Positions 35,892 through 47,762 are shown, numbered from the stretch's first letter. The stretch: 64,000 bases of DNA from Symbiodinium natans (GCA_905221605.1 CAJNDS010002512.1:254360-318359); one strand, 5' to 3'. Made by a program: numbers and translations. Notes: generated by a model from the letters alone, not told the origin.

Positions 35892-36325
35892 GGCGTCTCA
35901 TTAGGGCGTCACACTGCAGTTTTCTAGTCTGGCGCAGTTATCTTCATGACACGTGGGCGTCTCGCCAGGGCGTCCCCTTGCAGTTTTCTGTTCCGGCACA
36001 TTCCTTAATATTATATTGTGGTCGGGAACGGACACACTCACCCCTTTGTGTTTCGCTGTGTTGCGCAAGTAGTCTGGCAAGGCGTCACGTTGGGGTTTCA
36101 GGGTGCATGGTCGTCCGAAATCCTTTGGAATCGGTACTCTGCGCTAGGTCTCGCGTGTTTTTTGCTTGTTTGTTGCTACTGTATGTTGCAAAAAGTAGCC
36201 TGGCAAGGGCGTCTCCCTGGGGATTAGCTTTTTGTGGGTCGCCTTTTGCACGCATGGGTTGCCTTCTGCATTCAGGGGCGTCTACTTGGGGTGAGTCGCC
36301 TTTTGCCCGCGTGGGTCGCCTTAGG
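35892..36325 (+). repeat. Degenerate repeat of about 63 bp
   Basis: The block GGCGTCTC (or GGCGTCAC, GGCGTCTA) recurs at 35892, 35956, 36081, 36208 and 36277, often preceded by TCTGGCAAG and followed by GGGCGTC or TTGGGG. Two copies share TGCAGTTTTCT. The spacings are about 64, 125, 127 and 69, which fits a decayed tandem array. Confidence 0.65.
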
Positions 36326-36452
36326 GCGGGCACGCAGTAGTTCAAGAATGAGTTGATGCGACCTTCTCATCCGTGTGGCGAAAGACGCTGAGCTGACCTC
36401 CTTAATTATTCTTGAAGTCAACGTCACGAATAAAACATCATAGAACCTCACG

Positions 36453-37010
36453 ATGCTTGCAAGTATGGCGAGCCATCCAGGAGCCGCTATGGCCATGCTG
36501 TTGCGTCATGAGCTCAGCAATGCTTGCCCAGTCGTTGCCAAATCCGCCCTCCTTCATGCTCTCTTTCGGTAACTGCACGGATGGCGTTGGCACAGCTCGA
36601 AATTCGCTGGAAGAGTAGGGCACCCAAGGCAGCTCGTGGTCAACTACTTGCCGGAGCCGCAGAAAGCGGAGTTATGCCGAGAAGTGGCAGCACACTCGGA
36701 GGATGCTTGGGCCTAGTGGGCCTAGTGACATGGATGCTGCTTGCAGGGCTTGCAGGAGGTGAGCACTACATCCGTATCTTCCCCCCAACCCCCCTTTGCA
36801 CAATTGGCCCCCAAACGAAGATCAGGTCGTCTTCCTACATTGTCCAGGCCTAGGCAGTGCCCGACGTAGGCATCAGGTCCCAAAAGAACCGACAAACGGA
36901 GCAAAAGCAAACTTGGGACTCTCAAGAGATCTGCAGCGTCACGGCGCAGGAGCTGCGCGCATCGCGCTATGGCAGACTGGTGCTGAACAATCTCGAACCC
37001 TGGCTCGGAT
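36453..37010 (+). CDS. Alpha-helical repeat protein, possibly Puf/PUM3-like
   Basis: Three exon-like pieces join in phase. 36453-36568 starts MLASMASHPGAAMAMLLRHE and ends CTCTTTCG before a GT donor. 36629 begins GCAGCTCG, giving LFRQLVVNYLPEPQKAELCR, and ends at 36701 (GA donor) or 36710 (GC donor). 36929 to about 37000 gives ICSVTAQELRASRYGRLVLN and NLEPW. The alternation of helices and the ELRASRYGRLVLNNLE stretch recall Puf repeats, where an S/H-x-Y/F-G motif contacts RNA bases. Neither the start nor the stop is fixed: the ATG at 36453 may be internal. The helical coding pieces look sound; the Puf identity is inference. Confidence 0.4.
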
Positions 37011-38079
37011 CGGTCCCAAGATTCCCACAAAAATTCAGAAAAAGGGGTGTTGTTTCCAGGATACTGCCCAGGATAGCCTCCGCAGGTACGGTTTCAACCG
37101 ACTCAGTGGTGACGGAGCATGTTCATTATTGCTCCCACTGAACCCGGGAAAGCAAGCTTGTCGAGTCTAGCAATTGTGGGCGCCGGGTTTTGAGACTTGT
37201 TCCACTACAGAGCACGCTGCGCAGACCGACGGGCAGTCTTCATAATTTTTTTTTGCTGCTTTCACAGGCTTAGGCCCAGGTCGTTGGAGGTCGTCGTGAT
37301 GAACATGCGAGGGCCAACTGCAGCATGTATTACTGCTAGCCTTTCGTGTGATGCTGGAAGATGCCGGAAGTTGCTCGTCAGATAAGGGCCCGTGCTTGTC
37401 ACACTTGTCGGCCAAGAAGATTCAGAAACTCCCAAACTGACAGATCCAGGAGTCACATGGCAGCCCGACCGACAACATCGACATGGCGCTGCAAAGTGAC
37501 ACTGACGACTGAGATTCTTCGCCAGCCTCTCGTCCAGATCGTCAGATGGCTCAAGTGCCAGTAGAAGAAGTGGGTGGAGCATTGCCAGGGGGGAATCACC
37601 GCAAGGAGCATACTGTAATGTCTGACATTCGGCTTAGGGGCCTCTACAGGCATGTGCTCTGGAAAGACCAGGACGTCCCATATTTTTCCCGTTTTCTTAA
37701 GGTGCCAACTGCTGGTGGTGCGATGTTAAGAATGACTTTTACATGTGTGCTGGGTATCCAAGGTCAGTGAACAATCCCTTTTTCTTTGCAATCCAACCGG
37801 GCAACCCCGTTGCCCCGGTGCCCCATATGGATCGCCGCGAACGCATCCCCATGAACCCTTTAATGAGCCCTAAAATCCACAGGCCTCCATCCATATGGCC
37901 CGAGCAAGCGTCTAAGGTGTGCAGATTTTTGTGAGATAGTTACGATGGTGGTTGGGATAATCTGCACACTTTATTTGGAATGCGCCTGTCGGTCAAGGCA
38001 TCGCTCAAAAGAAGTGCATTCAGCCGCTGCATGCATGCTTTATTCAGAATTCGTCCTGGCCGGTCTGCTTCAAGTCCCC

Positions 38080-38118
38080 CTAAACCCCAAACCCTAAACC
38101 CAAAACCCTAAGCCCTCA
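38080..38118 (+). repeat. Degenerate telomere-like CCCTAAA array
   Basis: Five units of CCCTAAA type, several altered (CCCCAAA, CCCAAAA, CCCTAAG). Confidence 0.85.
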
Positions 38119-38340
38119 ACCTATGTGGGGGCTGGGAGTCATTGTGGGAGTTGAGGATGGGCTGAAGCAGGCATGCCAAGGCTTTGCAGGCCGTTGCAAG
38201 CACCTTAGGTGCTTCCAATGAGCAGTATAGTGGCCACTCTAGTTGCAGTGGCGTGCGCGCGCGCCTTTCATTTCAAAGCGCGGATTGATCAACAATTTTT
38301 CCAGTTTGCTTCGCACGCTACTGCTTCACGTCTTATTGAC

Positions 38341-38646
38341 TTAGTGTGCCGCTCTCCGAGGAGGAGACGTCACTGCTTCCAGCTTGAGTTCAATGGACAG
38401 GCACATTTTGACGTCCCAAATGTCCCCCGTAGATCGAGCAAAGCTCTCCATGTCGACCGTGGAGTCCAGAAGGACCGACGCCATTACGTGGCAGCACCCC
38501 TTGTACGCAGATCTTCTCATCTCTTCTCTTATTTCGTGTGACAAACGTGTCAGAATGCTCTCTTTGACTGCTAGCGTGCCGGTGTATCCTTCGGATTTGC
38601 AAATTTGTACTCTTTTGGTGGTGGCCTCTTGCACAAGGGTGCTCAT
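38341..38646 (-). CDS. Candidate minus-strand exon, unidentified
   Basis: From an ATG at 38646 to a TAA at 38341 the minus strand encodes 101 residues of coding-like composition (KESILTRLSHEIREEMRRSA, CCHVMASVLLDSTVDMESF). It is the only minus-strand frame here that looks better than its plus-strand shadow. LSHEIR superficially recalls a histidine-kinase H box, but the TPL that should follow is absent. Family unknown; chance remains possible. Confidence 0.28.
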   Translation of the reverse strand: MSTLVQEATTKRVQICKSEGYTGTLAVKESILTRLSHEIREEMRRSAYKGCCHVMASVLLDSTVDMESFARSTGDIWDVKMCLSIELKLEAVTSPPRRAAH

Positions 38647-39299
38647 GTGGGCCGCCGGACATGGCTGTCAGAAGCTTTGCCAGCTTTTGCAAGCTTGCTT
38701 GCACCATTCCTGAGCAACCATGACGTCTTCGCGCATGGATGAAAAACGCTACGGGAAGATGGCATGAAACGCATGCGGAAGGTGATTTCTAGGCTCCGGC
38801 TGCTCTACTTCAAGCAGCACTATCGAGTCTAGACTCGGGTTGAGGTGCCATGTTTTCAAATGGCCGTAGCTGTGATCTGAACTGCGTCTGTGTCGACATG
38901 TGGCATGCTATAACAATCTAGAGCACTCAGCAGTGCTTGTCACAAAGGTGGATGGGTACCCCTGGCATGTCGAGACCGAAGGGTGACGTAATTGCCAGCT
39001 GGCGACACTAGCAAGTGCTGCGGCCCATCAGTGCTTGAGACTGCTTTAGAAGATGTGACGAGTCCCGCATAGCTTCAGACCAACAACTTGTGAACTAGCA
39101 TGACTGGCATGACTGAGGGACATGGCGAGCCAGGCTCAAAGATGTGCGACTGGTCCGTGACTTCCTCAAGAGGTCCAAAGGCCCTGGCCGGATCATATAT
39201 GATAGCTGTTACAGGGTAGTTGGGGGCCTGAATTGAACTGAGATGCCCGGCGCAATGTCATGTGAAGACGTCGTCAAATTGCCATGACCGCGGCTGATC

Positions 39300-39405
39300 A
39301 TGACCGTGTCTTGGAAAGGCTACGCCTACATTGACTTCGACTCATCTGCGCACGTGGGTGAAGCCGTAGAGAAGTTCAATGGCTGTGGCCTCAAGAACAC
39401 AGTCT
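39300..39405 (+). CDS. RRM fragment with intact RNP1 motif
   Basis: A 35-codon frame from ATG to TAA reads WKGYAYIDFDSSAHVGEAVE and then KFNGCGLKNT. KGYAYIDF fits the RNP1 consensus of RNA recognition motifs exactly, and the next residues match helix 2 and strand 4. The first half of the RRM (RNP2 strand and helix 1) is not visible upstream, and no clean acceptor precedes it, so this is an exon of a larger gene or a broken copy. It may belong with the RRM pieces at 42247-45187. Confidence 0.6.
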
Positions 39406-41382
39406 AAGGTGCAATGGCAAACGCCGTCGACGATCACGCTGCGCAAAGTCGCTGCAAAACGGATAACTTTCAAAGGTCAGTGATCCAACCCCCTTGAGAC
39501 TTTTACTCATTGAGCCCTGACTCCCCAGGATTGTCTGGTCATGCCTAGGTCACGAGGTCAACAAGCGCGTTGGGGGCTCAGTGTCCAGAGCACAAGACGG
39601 CAAGACGAAAGTTTCCCGTGCCAGGCAAGGAGGACAAGCAGAGATAAGAGATAAACAGATGTGAATCTGCACTGAAAAAGAAAAAGAGAGCCAATCTGTT
39701 GGCAGCCAGTTGCTGGGGGCTGTTCGACAGGCCATGAAGGTGGCGCGATCACTGCCCACAAAGAAACTTTTTGAGGCAGGGAGTTGCACGTTAAGCAGGT
39801 TGCAAGACCTAGACCCCCTTGACCAGTTTGGGAGTCAGGGTTTATGTGACAAGCCAGAGCTCTCGAGTCATGAAACATACATCAGTGGCCACGAAAGTAA
39901 TGTCTTGGAAAAGACTTCGGGACTTTCGGGTCCAGATGTAGGAGGTCACCAGTTTGCCCAGGCAGAGGGGCGGATTTGTGGAACCCTTCCCACCTTCGCA
40001 AGGGGTTCGTGCAACCCACTCCAAGCCTGCGTCAAACAACTTGCAGCACACGTTAACACCCAAATGCAGCAGCAAAGTATCTGCAACCCTCCTCCTTTAA
40101 ACAAGTAACTGCCAAACTACATGACAACAGTTGCATCCAAACCTGGACCACGCATGAAAATCAAAATGCACCAGCAGTGACTCTACAATGTAGATCCAGG
40201 TCCTTCTACAACACACTATCCCCACCCAGAGCCCGTTGAAGCACACATCTATTTTGTAGTTGATTTACAAAACAAATGACCTCTTACATGAATACTTGTT
40301 TCCTTCAGTTCATGAATGGAAGGTATATAGCAGCACCCTGAATTTTCCTGTTCCCCCAGGTTCAAGACAGTAAACAGCTCAACTGATTTGCTGAGCAAGT
40401 ACTGTATTGAAAATATGTAGCTTATACGACCAGCTGGCAGTTTTTTTTTTGATCGTAGGTTTGTGCTACAAAGTAAAGCAATTTGTCAAATAACCAACTG
40501 GCCTTTTCTTTAGACAAAAAGTCACGGGTTAGAGCGGGAACTAGGCTCGGGGTTTTGAGGGTTTTTGTCTCGAACGAAGTTCGCTTGGCGCATGGGTTGT
40601 CCCCGTAGCTGTCCTTATTTTCTGCTAATGTTTTCGGCGATGTTATTCTTATGATTTTTTACCTTCGGAATATCATTTCCTTATTTTTCACTTGGGGAAC
40701 CAGTTTTCTGCTGGAAATGCATAGGTTCATGAGTCTACTTCGCGTTTTGGCTCCCACTCCAGACATGTATACACTTTAAACAGGAAATACGCGAAATATT
40801 GGATTGGGGAGAAGCGAGTAGAATCAAGAGTCTGCTGTAGTTCAACTAAACATTGGCCTCAATGCTTGCCTACTCCACTGAGCCACAACCTATTCAGTTA
40901 GGACCATGCCACGAAATTTATATTGAATGACTGATTCGCTATCATAGTTTACTCGTACTTTTCCCCCCCCCCTCACCCCCCTCCAAATTACATAGCTGTA
41001 CAACCGTAAGTGGATTAAAACTTATATAATTAGGGGTTGATTGCGCGGAAGCATGTCTTACATGTCACCCCACCCCAGATAGATCTTAGACTCAAGATCG
41101 CCGATAAATGGGAGCTTTTCAAGCCTAAGAACCCAAGATCCCAGATCTTGTTTAGGCCCAAGAACCCAAGATCCAAGATGTCGAGCCTAATAGTCCAATT
41201 CTTTTTTACGCAAGGGATAAGGACACGGTCGATCTGCTGGTCGCATAGGTGGCGACCGTTTGTTTTGTATATTTTTGTATGTCTGTACACATACTCCCCC
41301 ATTCCCTCCCCACCTTTGGGGCATGCGGATCAAAAACAAATTTTGTTCGGATCAGACAAAAACAATTATTCTGTTCTTCCGA

Positions 41383-41600
41383 CGGAGAGAGGGAGGGGGA
41401 GGGAGGGAGGGAGAGAAGGAGCGAGGGAGGAAGGAAGGAAGAAAGGAAGGAAGGGCGGAAGGACGGAAGGAAGGAAGGAAGGAAGGAAGGAAGCAAGGAA
41501 GCAAGGAAGCAAGGAAGCAATGAAGCAAGGAAGGAAGGAAGGAAGGAAGGAAGGAAGGAAGAAATCAAGAAAGAAAGAAATGAAAGGAAACAAGTAACAA
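41383..41600 (+). repeat. Long polypurine GGAA tract
   Basis: About 215 bases, nearly all purine: GGGA units, then (GGAA)n with GCAA variants at 41492-41527. The Arg/Glu/Gly-rich (plus) and Phe/Leu/Pro/Ser-rich (minus) frames across it are artefacts. Confidence 0.95.
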
Positions 41601-41627
41601 AAGAAAGACAGTAAGGAAAAAGTTGTG

Positions 41628-41802
41628 CCAGCTTGCTTCACAGCATACGTGCCTTTTCGAAACCCATGATGCGAGCATTGTGTTTGCTATGGGGGGGGGG
41701 GGGGCTGCCCCCCCCCCCCCCCCCCCCTCCCGCTTGTTTAAAGTCGTTTCCAGCTTGCTTCAAAGCATACACATCTTTTCGACACCTCTGATGCGAGCAT
41801 TG
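41628..41802 (+). repeat. 53-bp direct repeats flanking a G14-C20 palindrome
   Basis: Copies 41628-41680 and 41750-41802 both start CCAGCTTGCTTCA and end GATGCGAGCATTG, with 8 mismatches in 53. Between them sits G14 (41691-41704), CTG, then C20 (41708-41727), able to form a perfect hairpin. Confidence 0.9.
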
Positions 41803-42246
41803 TTGTGTCTGGAAGCCTTCAGTAAATTGTTTTTTGATACCAAATAAGTTCTTGTTTTTGATCCGCCTATACATAAATTATTTTAAATCCCAAATATTTT
41901 ATTATCCCCTACACCCCCTTTGGTGGCCCCACATCTGGCGTCCCCCTGGGCTTTGCTGAGCATTTTGCAGTAGTTAGTCCGTTTGCCTCGAAGCACAAGT
42001 TGCTGGCGTTTCATCCTTGCAGAAGAGGCAATTGGCAGAGGAGTTGCCAATAACAGCGATTTCGGGCGTTCCATGAGATGTTCTGAATTGGGCGTGGTGG
42101 GGGAATCTGCCAGGAGAAGGTCCTTTTTGTCAAGAACATCGGTGCAAGCCTCACAAGTGGTTGCTGGAGCCCAGTTGGTTCTGACAATGTGAGATCTTGA
42201 CGAGGGCGGCAATCCCAAATCAAGCACATGTCTCGAGATTGGCGAG

Positions 42247-45187
42247 GTGCTAGTGCCAGCGAGGATGATGTCAGGAAGGCCTTCGAGTCACAAGGGGAGG
42301 CCCGGAGCTTGAAAAGCAAGAGCTAGTAGGCACATGTCATGGCCCATTGTAGTTCAAGCAGCTGCTACAGGTTGCGAGCGTGCGAATGCCAGGAGGCAGC
42401 AGCCAGGACCTCCAGAGCAAGAGCACTTAGTGACAATGCCTTGAAAGTTTGTTGAAGCAAGAGTGGCCGAAGCCAAGATTGAAACGGAGGGGCCGCAAGT
42501 AATGTCGGCTGTGTGAAGTTGTCACATACGATGCTTCAGAGGACGAGGAAAACCATTGTCAGGGGACAACATTTTCACTTTTCGCAAGCCCATGCCCACT
42601 ATCCACAATGCCGTTGAAGTGACCCGGACGGGCTTGCACGAGGTGTTGATGAACAACTTCGTTTTTGGGTTTAAACGGGCTTGGAGTTTCCCGTACGGTT
42701 TAGCAACAACCAGATCCAGCGTAGTACTTACTTTTCATCCTACGATATATAGCCGAGCATGCTTAGTACCTTCGGTTGTTTGTTCAAGAGCATAGAACAG
42801 CTGCACAGTCTTGGTGGCAAAAAAAGAGCATAGAACAGACAGCAAGCAACCTTATTCTTGTCGACGCGTGACCTTGTTTCACTGCTGCTGTGAAGGAAGG
42901 AAAGTGGCACAAAGGCATGCCTGAAGCCACTGCTTTGCTGCATCAGGGTGTTGTCTTGATCGTTAAAATAGAGTGTTCTTAAGGGGGGTTCAAGGGGCGT
43001 AGGTTCCCGAATACACCCCACTACTCCTCAGGGCTCCCTAAGCCCTGAGCTTCCCTAGGTACACACCCCGCATTATACCCCCTCCCTGAAGGACCCCCTA
43101 GCTAAATGACCTTATTGATGGGCTGCAGACACGTGGGACATGCCTGAGTCGTTTCTTCAGCCATTTCGCTTCCATGCCTGCAGTGTTCTTTTGATCGGCC
43201 CGCTCTCAGATGTGCGCAGGTCACGCCTATGTGGAGTTTGTTTCCGATGAGTCCGTGAAGGCGCCTGTTGCAGTGATGCAAACCGGGGCACCTTCGAATT
43301 GCACCCTGGTACTTGTGAAAACAGTGAGAATCTGCTGGCCTAGCTCCTTCAGTGCATGTTGTTATGCTCCATGTGGAGGCGGCGTTGAGTTGCGACAAGC
43401 CAGTGGAGTTAGGTGGCCAGGTTGTGCCCTCAGGTTCGATGCCTGCGCAGAAGACCTACAGACGATGCAGGTGCACGAACGAACGCACGCAGTCACATAG
43501 AGGCGCGCCCAGGCACAGAAACCCACACGTAGACTCCCATCGACACACATCGACTCGCACCGATGCAAAGGGATCAGGGCAGTGCTCGTACGTGGAATGC
43601 AACGGCTTAGCTACGGAGTTTGCAATCAGCGGACCTGCACATCTGGCAACGAATCTGCGAGTGCGACCAGTTCAGAATGCTGTACCACCAAGCACGATTA
43701 CCTGATGCCTAAATATCAGACACTTCACACTACATCACGGAAACATCTGCGCTTTGGAGAGCCTTTGTCTGTGGTGCGCCCCCAGCAGACATGCATATAA
43801 GGAAATAAGGCGTCAGGTTTTAGGACATGTTCACGCATCCGCACACACACACACACACACACGCACACACATACATGCACACATACATACTCATACAGAG
43901 GCATACAGAGACATGTAGACACAGATGTATACCCCCCACGTCCCGAAAGCTGGCATCCCGGATCTGAAGCTGAGCTGCACCTTCTGAGGTAGTGGTGTTG
44001 TCCCGGTCCATCCCCATGAAGGACTCGTGCAGTCTTCTGTTTGCACAGTCTGAAGCGTGTCGCAAGACCAAGTTCATGCTTCCCTTGTGCTTCGCAGTAG
44101 AAACATTATGTGACTTCGACTTGACTTCGTGTGAAGGACCACCGTCACACCACAGCTGCAACAAGGAAAGATCTGCCTCAGCGGGTAAACCAGCGAAACA
44201 TTGTCCAAGGCCTCTTTGCCGTTCTAAGAACTTCGTAGCTTGTTGCGCATGAGTTGTCAGATTCGACCACACACCCGTCATGCGAAGTATCAACCTCAAC
44301 CTGGAGGCAGAATAGAACGAGAGGACCCGGTCAAGCAATCTGCAAAGTGCCTGGCGCTCTGCATCAGGGTGTGGTAGGGGTCGAAAGCTTCAGTCAGTCA
44401 GTCAGTCACATGCCTCCCCATGCGCGAACACCCAAAGTGCTCGGATAACGTGAGATTGTGGGATTCACTGCAGTGCCCTTTCTACAGCTCTGCTTGGCCG
44501 AGACCCCACCACGGTTCATGTGAACAACCTGGCCTTCAGTGCAGGGGTCCCGGAATAGCGTTTGCGCATGGTTTACGGGGCGTTGTTTGGTTGTTTTTGG
44601 GCGGACAACGGTCAGCGAAAAGAGGCACTCCAGGTAGTGTCAGTCGGCTGGAAGCCTGTGGATGTGTTTGTGGTTCATAGGCGTATCAGTGGCGTAGCTC
44701 TGATGCCTGAAGTTCAAAGGCAAAGTCTCAAACAAGATTGTGTGGTTTCCGGTCCGGACCAGCGGTGTGTAAGAATGATGTCGCTCCCTGCTTTAGGATC
44801 CAGCTACGGCTTCCGTTCAACCGATTGTCGGGCCGTCCATGCGCCAACATACCGTATGGTCCCTGATACAACTTTCGCGACTTGGGTTTGGCTGGTTCGA
44901 TGTAGGTCGTGTCGTGCGAATCCTGATAAGGGCAAGCATCCCAGCAATCAGTCCTGTAGCGAAGTGTTTTTGCCTGTTTTTGCCTGTTTTTGCCTGTTTT
45001 TGCCTGTGCTTTGAAGTGCGGCCGTGCCTATTAGGTCCTGTATGCCTTATCAGAGCTCCCGGTTCCGGCCGCTACAAAAAAGTCCAACCCTCACTTCTTG
45101 TCCTTAAGCCCTGAACCCTGAACCCCATGTGAGGTGGATGAACAGCAGCTCTCAGAGCACTTCCAGCAATGCGGGCCAGTCTCGCAG
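42247..45187 (+). CDS. RRM-containing RNA-binding protein, separate exons
   Basis: Three exon-like pieces on the plus strand match successive RRM elements. About 42247-42312: ASASEDDVRKAFESQGEARS, helix 1 of an RRM. 43220 to about 43299, after GCAG: GHAYVEFVSDESVKAPVAVM, strand 3 (RNP1-like GHAYVEF) and helix 2. 45134-45187, between TGAG and a GC donor: VDEQQLSEHFQQCGPVSQ, helix 1 of a further RRM. The order helix 1, RNP1, helix 1 suggests at least two RRMs in one gene, perhaps joined to the RNP1 fragment at 39300. RNP2 strands, start and stop were not found. Such proteins bind single-stranded RNA in splicing, rRNA maturation or translation; which one cannot be told. A degenerate CCCTGAA array at 45108 abuts the last exon. 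Confidence 0.5.
43020..43055. repeat. Short perfect hairpin
   Basis: CTCAGGGCT and AGCCCTGAG form a 9-bp stem around CCCTA (43027-43049), inside a block of CCCC/GGGG-flanked text from 42965 to 43095 that resembles the stem-loop region at 24272. Confidence 0.7.
43842..43880 (+). repeat. CA microsatellite
   Basis: (CA)10 followed by CGCACACACATACATG; the minus-strand Cys/Val-rich frame across it is an artefact. Confidence 0.9.
44966..45007 (+). repeat. 10-bp tandem repeat, four copies
   Basis: GTTTTTGCCT is repeated four times without mismatch. Confidence 0.95.
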
Positions 45188-47750
45188 GCCCCCTTCGGTC
45201 CCTCCTCAGTAGGATTGCTTTGCCAATGAAGGACTTGGGTAGTTGGGCTAGGATCGAGGGCAGGAGACTCATGACTCAGAGAGCTGGAGTAGAAGGTGCG
45301 GCGGAGGAATATCGATGGCATGGCCATTGCTCGCAGCTGTCTAGTTGGGCCCGGCCGTGCGCCTCTCCCTCGCCGCACATGGCCTAGCGGCGGCATGCAC
45401 CTCTCAGGCAGGATGCGCTGGAAGTCGGAATGCGTTCCTTGTTCAGCTTGATGCTGTGTAAGCCTATACATGGGTTTCTCGCACAGTCGTCGCACTGCTC
45501 ATGAAAGCCAGAATCAGAATCATGGATCCAGATTCGGGACATGCCTCGGGTTCCTTCAATCCTGTCCTGCAGGTGCAGCATGTACTCGAATGCGCTTTCC
45601 GGCGTGCAGGGACTGCTACCGCCAGACACCGATTGGGTCTATGCTAAGAAGCTCCTTGTCTGAATGACTTGCAGTGCTTAAGAACTCTTGAGTGCTTCTG
45701 AGGGCTTTTGAGGGCATCATTAGCTTCCCTGCGCTTGCACTAGCAGAGGCGAGAGGCACAGGAGATCATCCCTGGACTTTGGCTGGGGCCCTTTGGTTCC
45801 GCTCGAGATCAGGATGGGCTCTCTGAGCACAGGGATGACAGGCATAGCCCTGCCTTGTTTGCTGGTGTTCCGCATGGCAATTGCAGGAGTTCCTGAAGCG
45901 GGTGGGCATAACAGATGCCTTGGTCGTCCGAGCACCGGAGGAAGCAAGACGCATCGCTGCACTGGAGCGCTGTGCCTCTACTCGGCTTGAACTGCTGATG
46001 TTGCCGTGTTTTGTCCGAAGTTACGCTTCATGTGCAACGTCCGAACTCCAACTGGTCGGCTGATCATCAAGACTTGAACGGCCGGCTGAGTTCGCTAAGA
46101 GTTCTGTGCCCAATAAAGAGTTCTGGGACACCGCATGAACTATCTTTGCCCGCTGCAGCCGAGGAATCATCTGTCCAAAATACCCGGAGTTCATCCGCTA
46201 CGAGGTGCGCGTCGACTTTTTGTGCATGCAGTTGAAACAAAGAGTGCATTCGTCGTGCCCTGGTGGGAATGAAGCTTTTTTTGCGGTGTCGGGGTTGATC
46301 TCTCAAGCTCACGTTCGATCCATGCACAAGCCTCCAGAGAGTAAGCCCTCCCCCCCATCGTAAAAGAGGAAGGGGGTTCGCGGTCAATACTGACTCGTAC
46401 TCCTGCACCAGTGTCAATCATCGATTGGGAGCTAAACGTCTTCCGGCATCCACGAAGTCCTGTGCCGCGCTTAAACCCCAAACGCAGGTGCTGGAGTGCC
46501 GCGGCCCAGATGCAATATGATTATGCAGCCATGAGTTCCGCATTGGCATAGACGCCGCAATCAACGGCAACCTCGGTGGCTTCTTACATCTTCTAACATC
46601 TTCCAACAGAACTTGAGCCGTCCCCTGAAATGGCCTAAGGCGACAGCCCTTTCGAGAACATCATTCGTTTCTTCGCTGACGTCAAGTTGCTTCTAGACTC
46701 TTGAGCCTGCAGTGAAGATCAGTCGAGCAATCCGCGGCGTCAATTGTCTGTAGCCTTTTTCTTTCTGACATCTGCTGAGGATGGAGTCTTGGCAAGGGGA
46801 GGGCGAATTCTAGTTCATGGAAATGCAGGCTGCCCGTCAAGCTGCAACAGGCTGTCAGACATCCCCTAAACGCGCTGCCACGTATGTGTGATTCTCTCGA
46901 TCTTGGGAGGCATGTCTCGGTCTGCTGCTCTGGTAGTGGCGTCTCTTGCCTGCGACACAGGCATGCAGCCGGAGGAAATCACGAAAGCTAGCCTCTGAGG
47001 GCTAGCGGAGTATCTTACTTAAGCGAAGCTTACAACCTGAAGGGTATACATGGCCCCCGGAGGCTCCGCCACGAAACGCAGCAAACCCGGTCGATTTCCG
47101 GTGGCGAAACACAGGTTTTGGGGAAACGGGCTGGCGTTCATTTCTTTCGTATATTGGGTGCAAATGAACGCCGTTTTCTGTGGATCCCAGGCCACAAAAA
47201 GCCCCCCAAGAAAAGACTCAGAAGCCTTGATGTTGACTTGAGTCCGGCGTCCCTCAAAGCTGGATTGCACAGACTTCGCCTGGTGAGTGCAACATCTGTT
47301 GTGGTGTCATGCGCTTCAAAAAAGAGCCCTCCGGAAGATGCTAACAGAAAAGCCCCCCAAGAAAAGACTCAGAAGCCTTGATGTGTGAAAAGGCCTGCTG
47401 CCTTTGCGTGTGCTTGTCCTGCTGCGTAGTTGATGCCATGTTGACGGAAGCTCTTCCGTGGGAGTACCTTAACTAGCTTTCGTCCCAGGCCCTCACCCCC
47501 AAGTCGATGATTCTTGTTGTTTGAAGCATTGATCTCTTTGACTGACCCTGCGTCGTAATCCGCATACCTGGACGGATCAACAAGCGTGAGGTGTTACTGT
47601 AACCTCTCCGGGACGAATCAAGCTTCTTTCCTTTTCCTGCCCCCTCCAGTAATTAAGCTTGAAGCTTGAGTGCCACGCGTGTTGCGCGGCACTGCACCAT
47701 GAAGTTGTCAGGTGCTTGAAGCTCTGTTTCCGAGACATCAACAATCGCTC
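45188..47750. other. Unassigned DNA with one exon-like piece
   Basis: About 45891-45990, after TTGCAG, reads EFLKRVGITDALVVRAPEEA and then RRIAALERCAS, which is coding-like, but no family or partner exon is evident. It could continue the RRM gene. Otherwise nothing is recognised. The 37-bp direct repeat at 47197/47348 lies here. Confidence 0.4.
47197..47384 (+). repeat. 37-bp direct repeat, 151 bp apart
   Basis: 47197-47233 and 47348-47384 are identical (AAAAGCCCCCCAAGAAAAGA and on to GCCTTGATGT). The 114 bases between them are unrelated. Confidence 0.95.
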
Positions 47751-47762
47751 AACTCGGAAGTG

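Larger units (their letters stand above)
32427..36452. other. Gene-poor interval with minor exon-like frames
   Basis: No family recognised in 4 kb. Coding-like but unassigned frames: 33860-34222 plus (LAEVVPLPLGQQLKRDIPTH), 34825-35085 plus and the 166-codon minus frame 34512-35012, the last two overlapping. Includes a telomere-like array (33167), two G runs (35127) and a degenerate 63-bp repeat (35892). Confidence 0.45.
37011..39299. other. Mostly unassigned DNA before the first RRM exon
   Basis: A short plus-strand frame at 37618-37770 (MSDIRLRGLYRHVLWKDQDV) is coding-like and unassigned. The 38341-38646 minus-strand frame is listed separately. A degenerate telomere-like array is at 38080-38118. 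The remainder shows nothing. Confidence 0.4.
39406..42246. other. AT-richer intergenic or intronic DNA with simple repeats
   Basis: 40100-41100 is noticeably AT-richer than the rest of the window and has no coding-like frames. A 33-base imperfect tandem duplication (GCCTAAGAACCCAAGATCC / GCCCAAGAACCCAAGATCC) lies at 41127-41180. Polypurine and G/C homopolymer blocks follow and are listed separately. Confidence 0.5.

Noticed and set aside
38341-38646. LSHEIR on the minus strand as a histidine-kinase H box
   Set aside because: The required TPL after the Arg is missing and no ATPase motifs occur nearby.
41206-41641. Arg/Glu/Gly-rich and Phe/Leu/Pro/Ser-rich frames
   Set aside because: Artefacts of the polypurine tract at 41383-41600.
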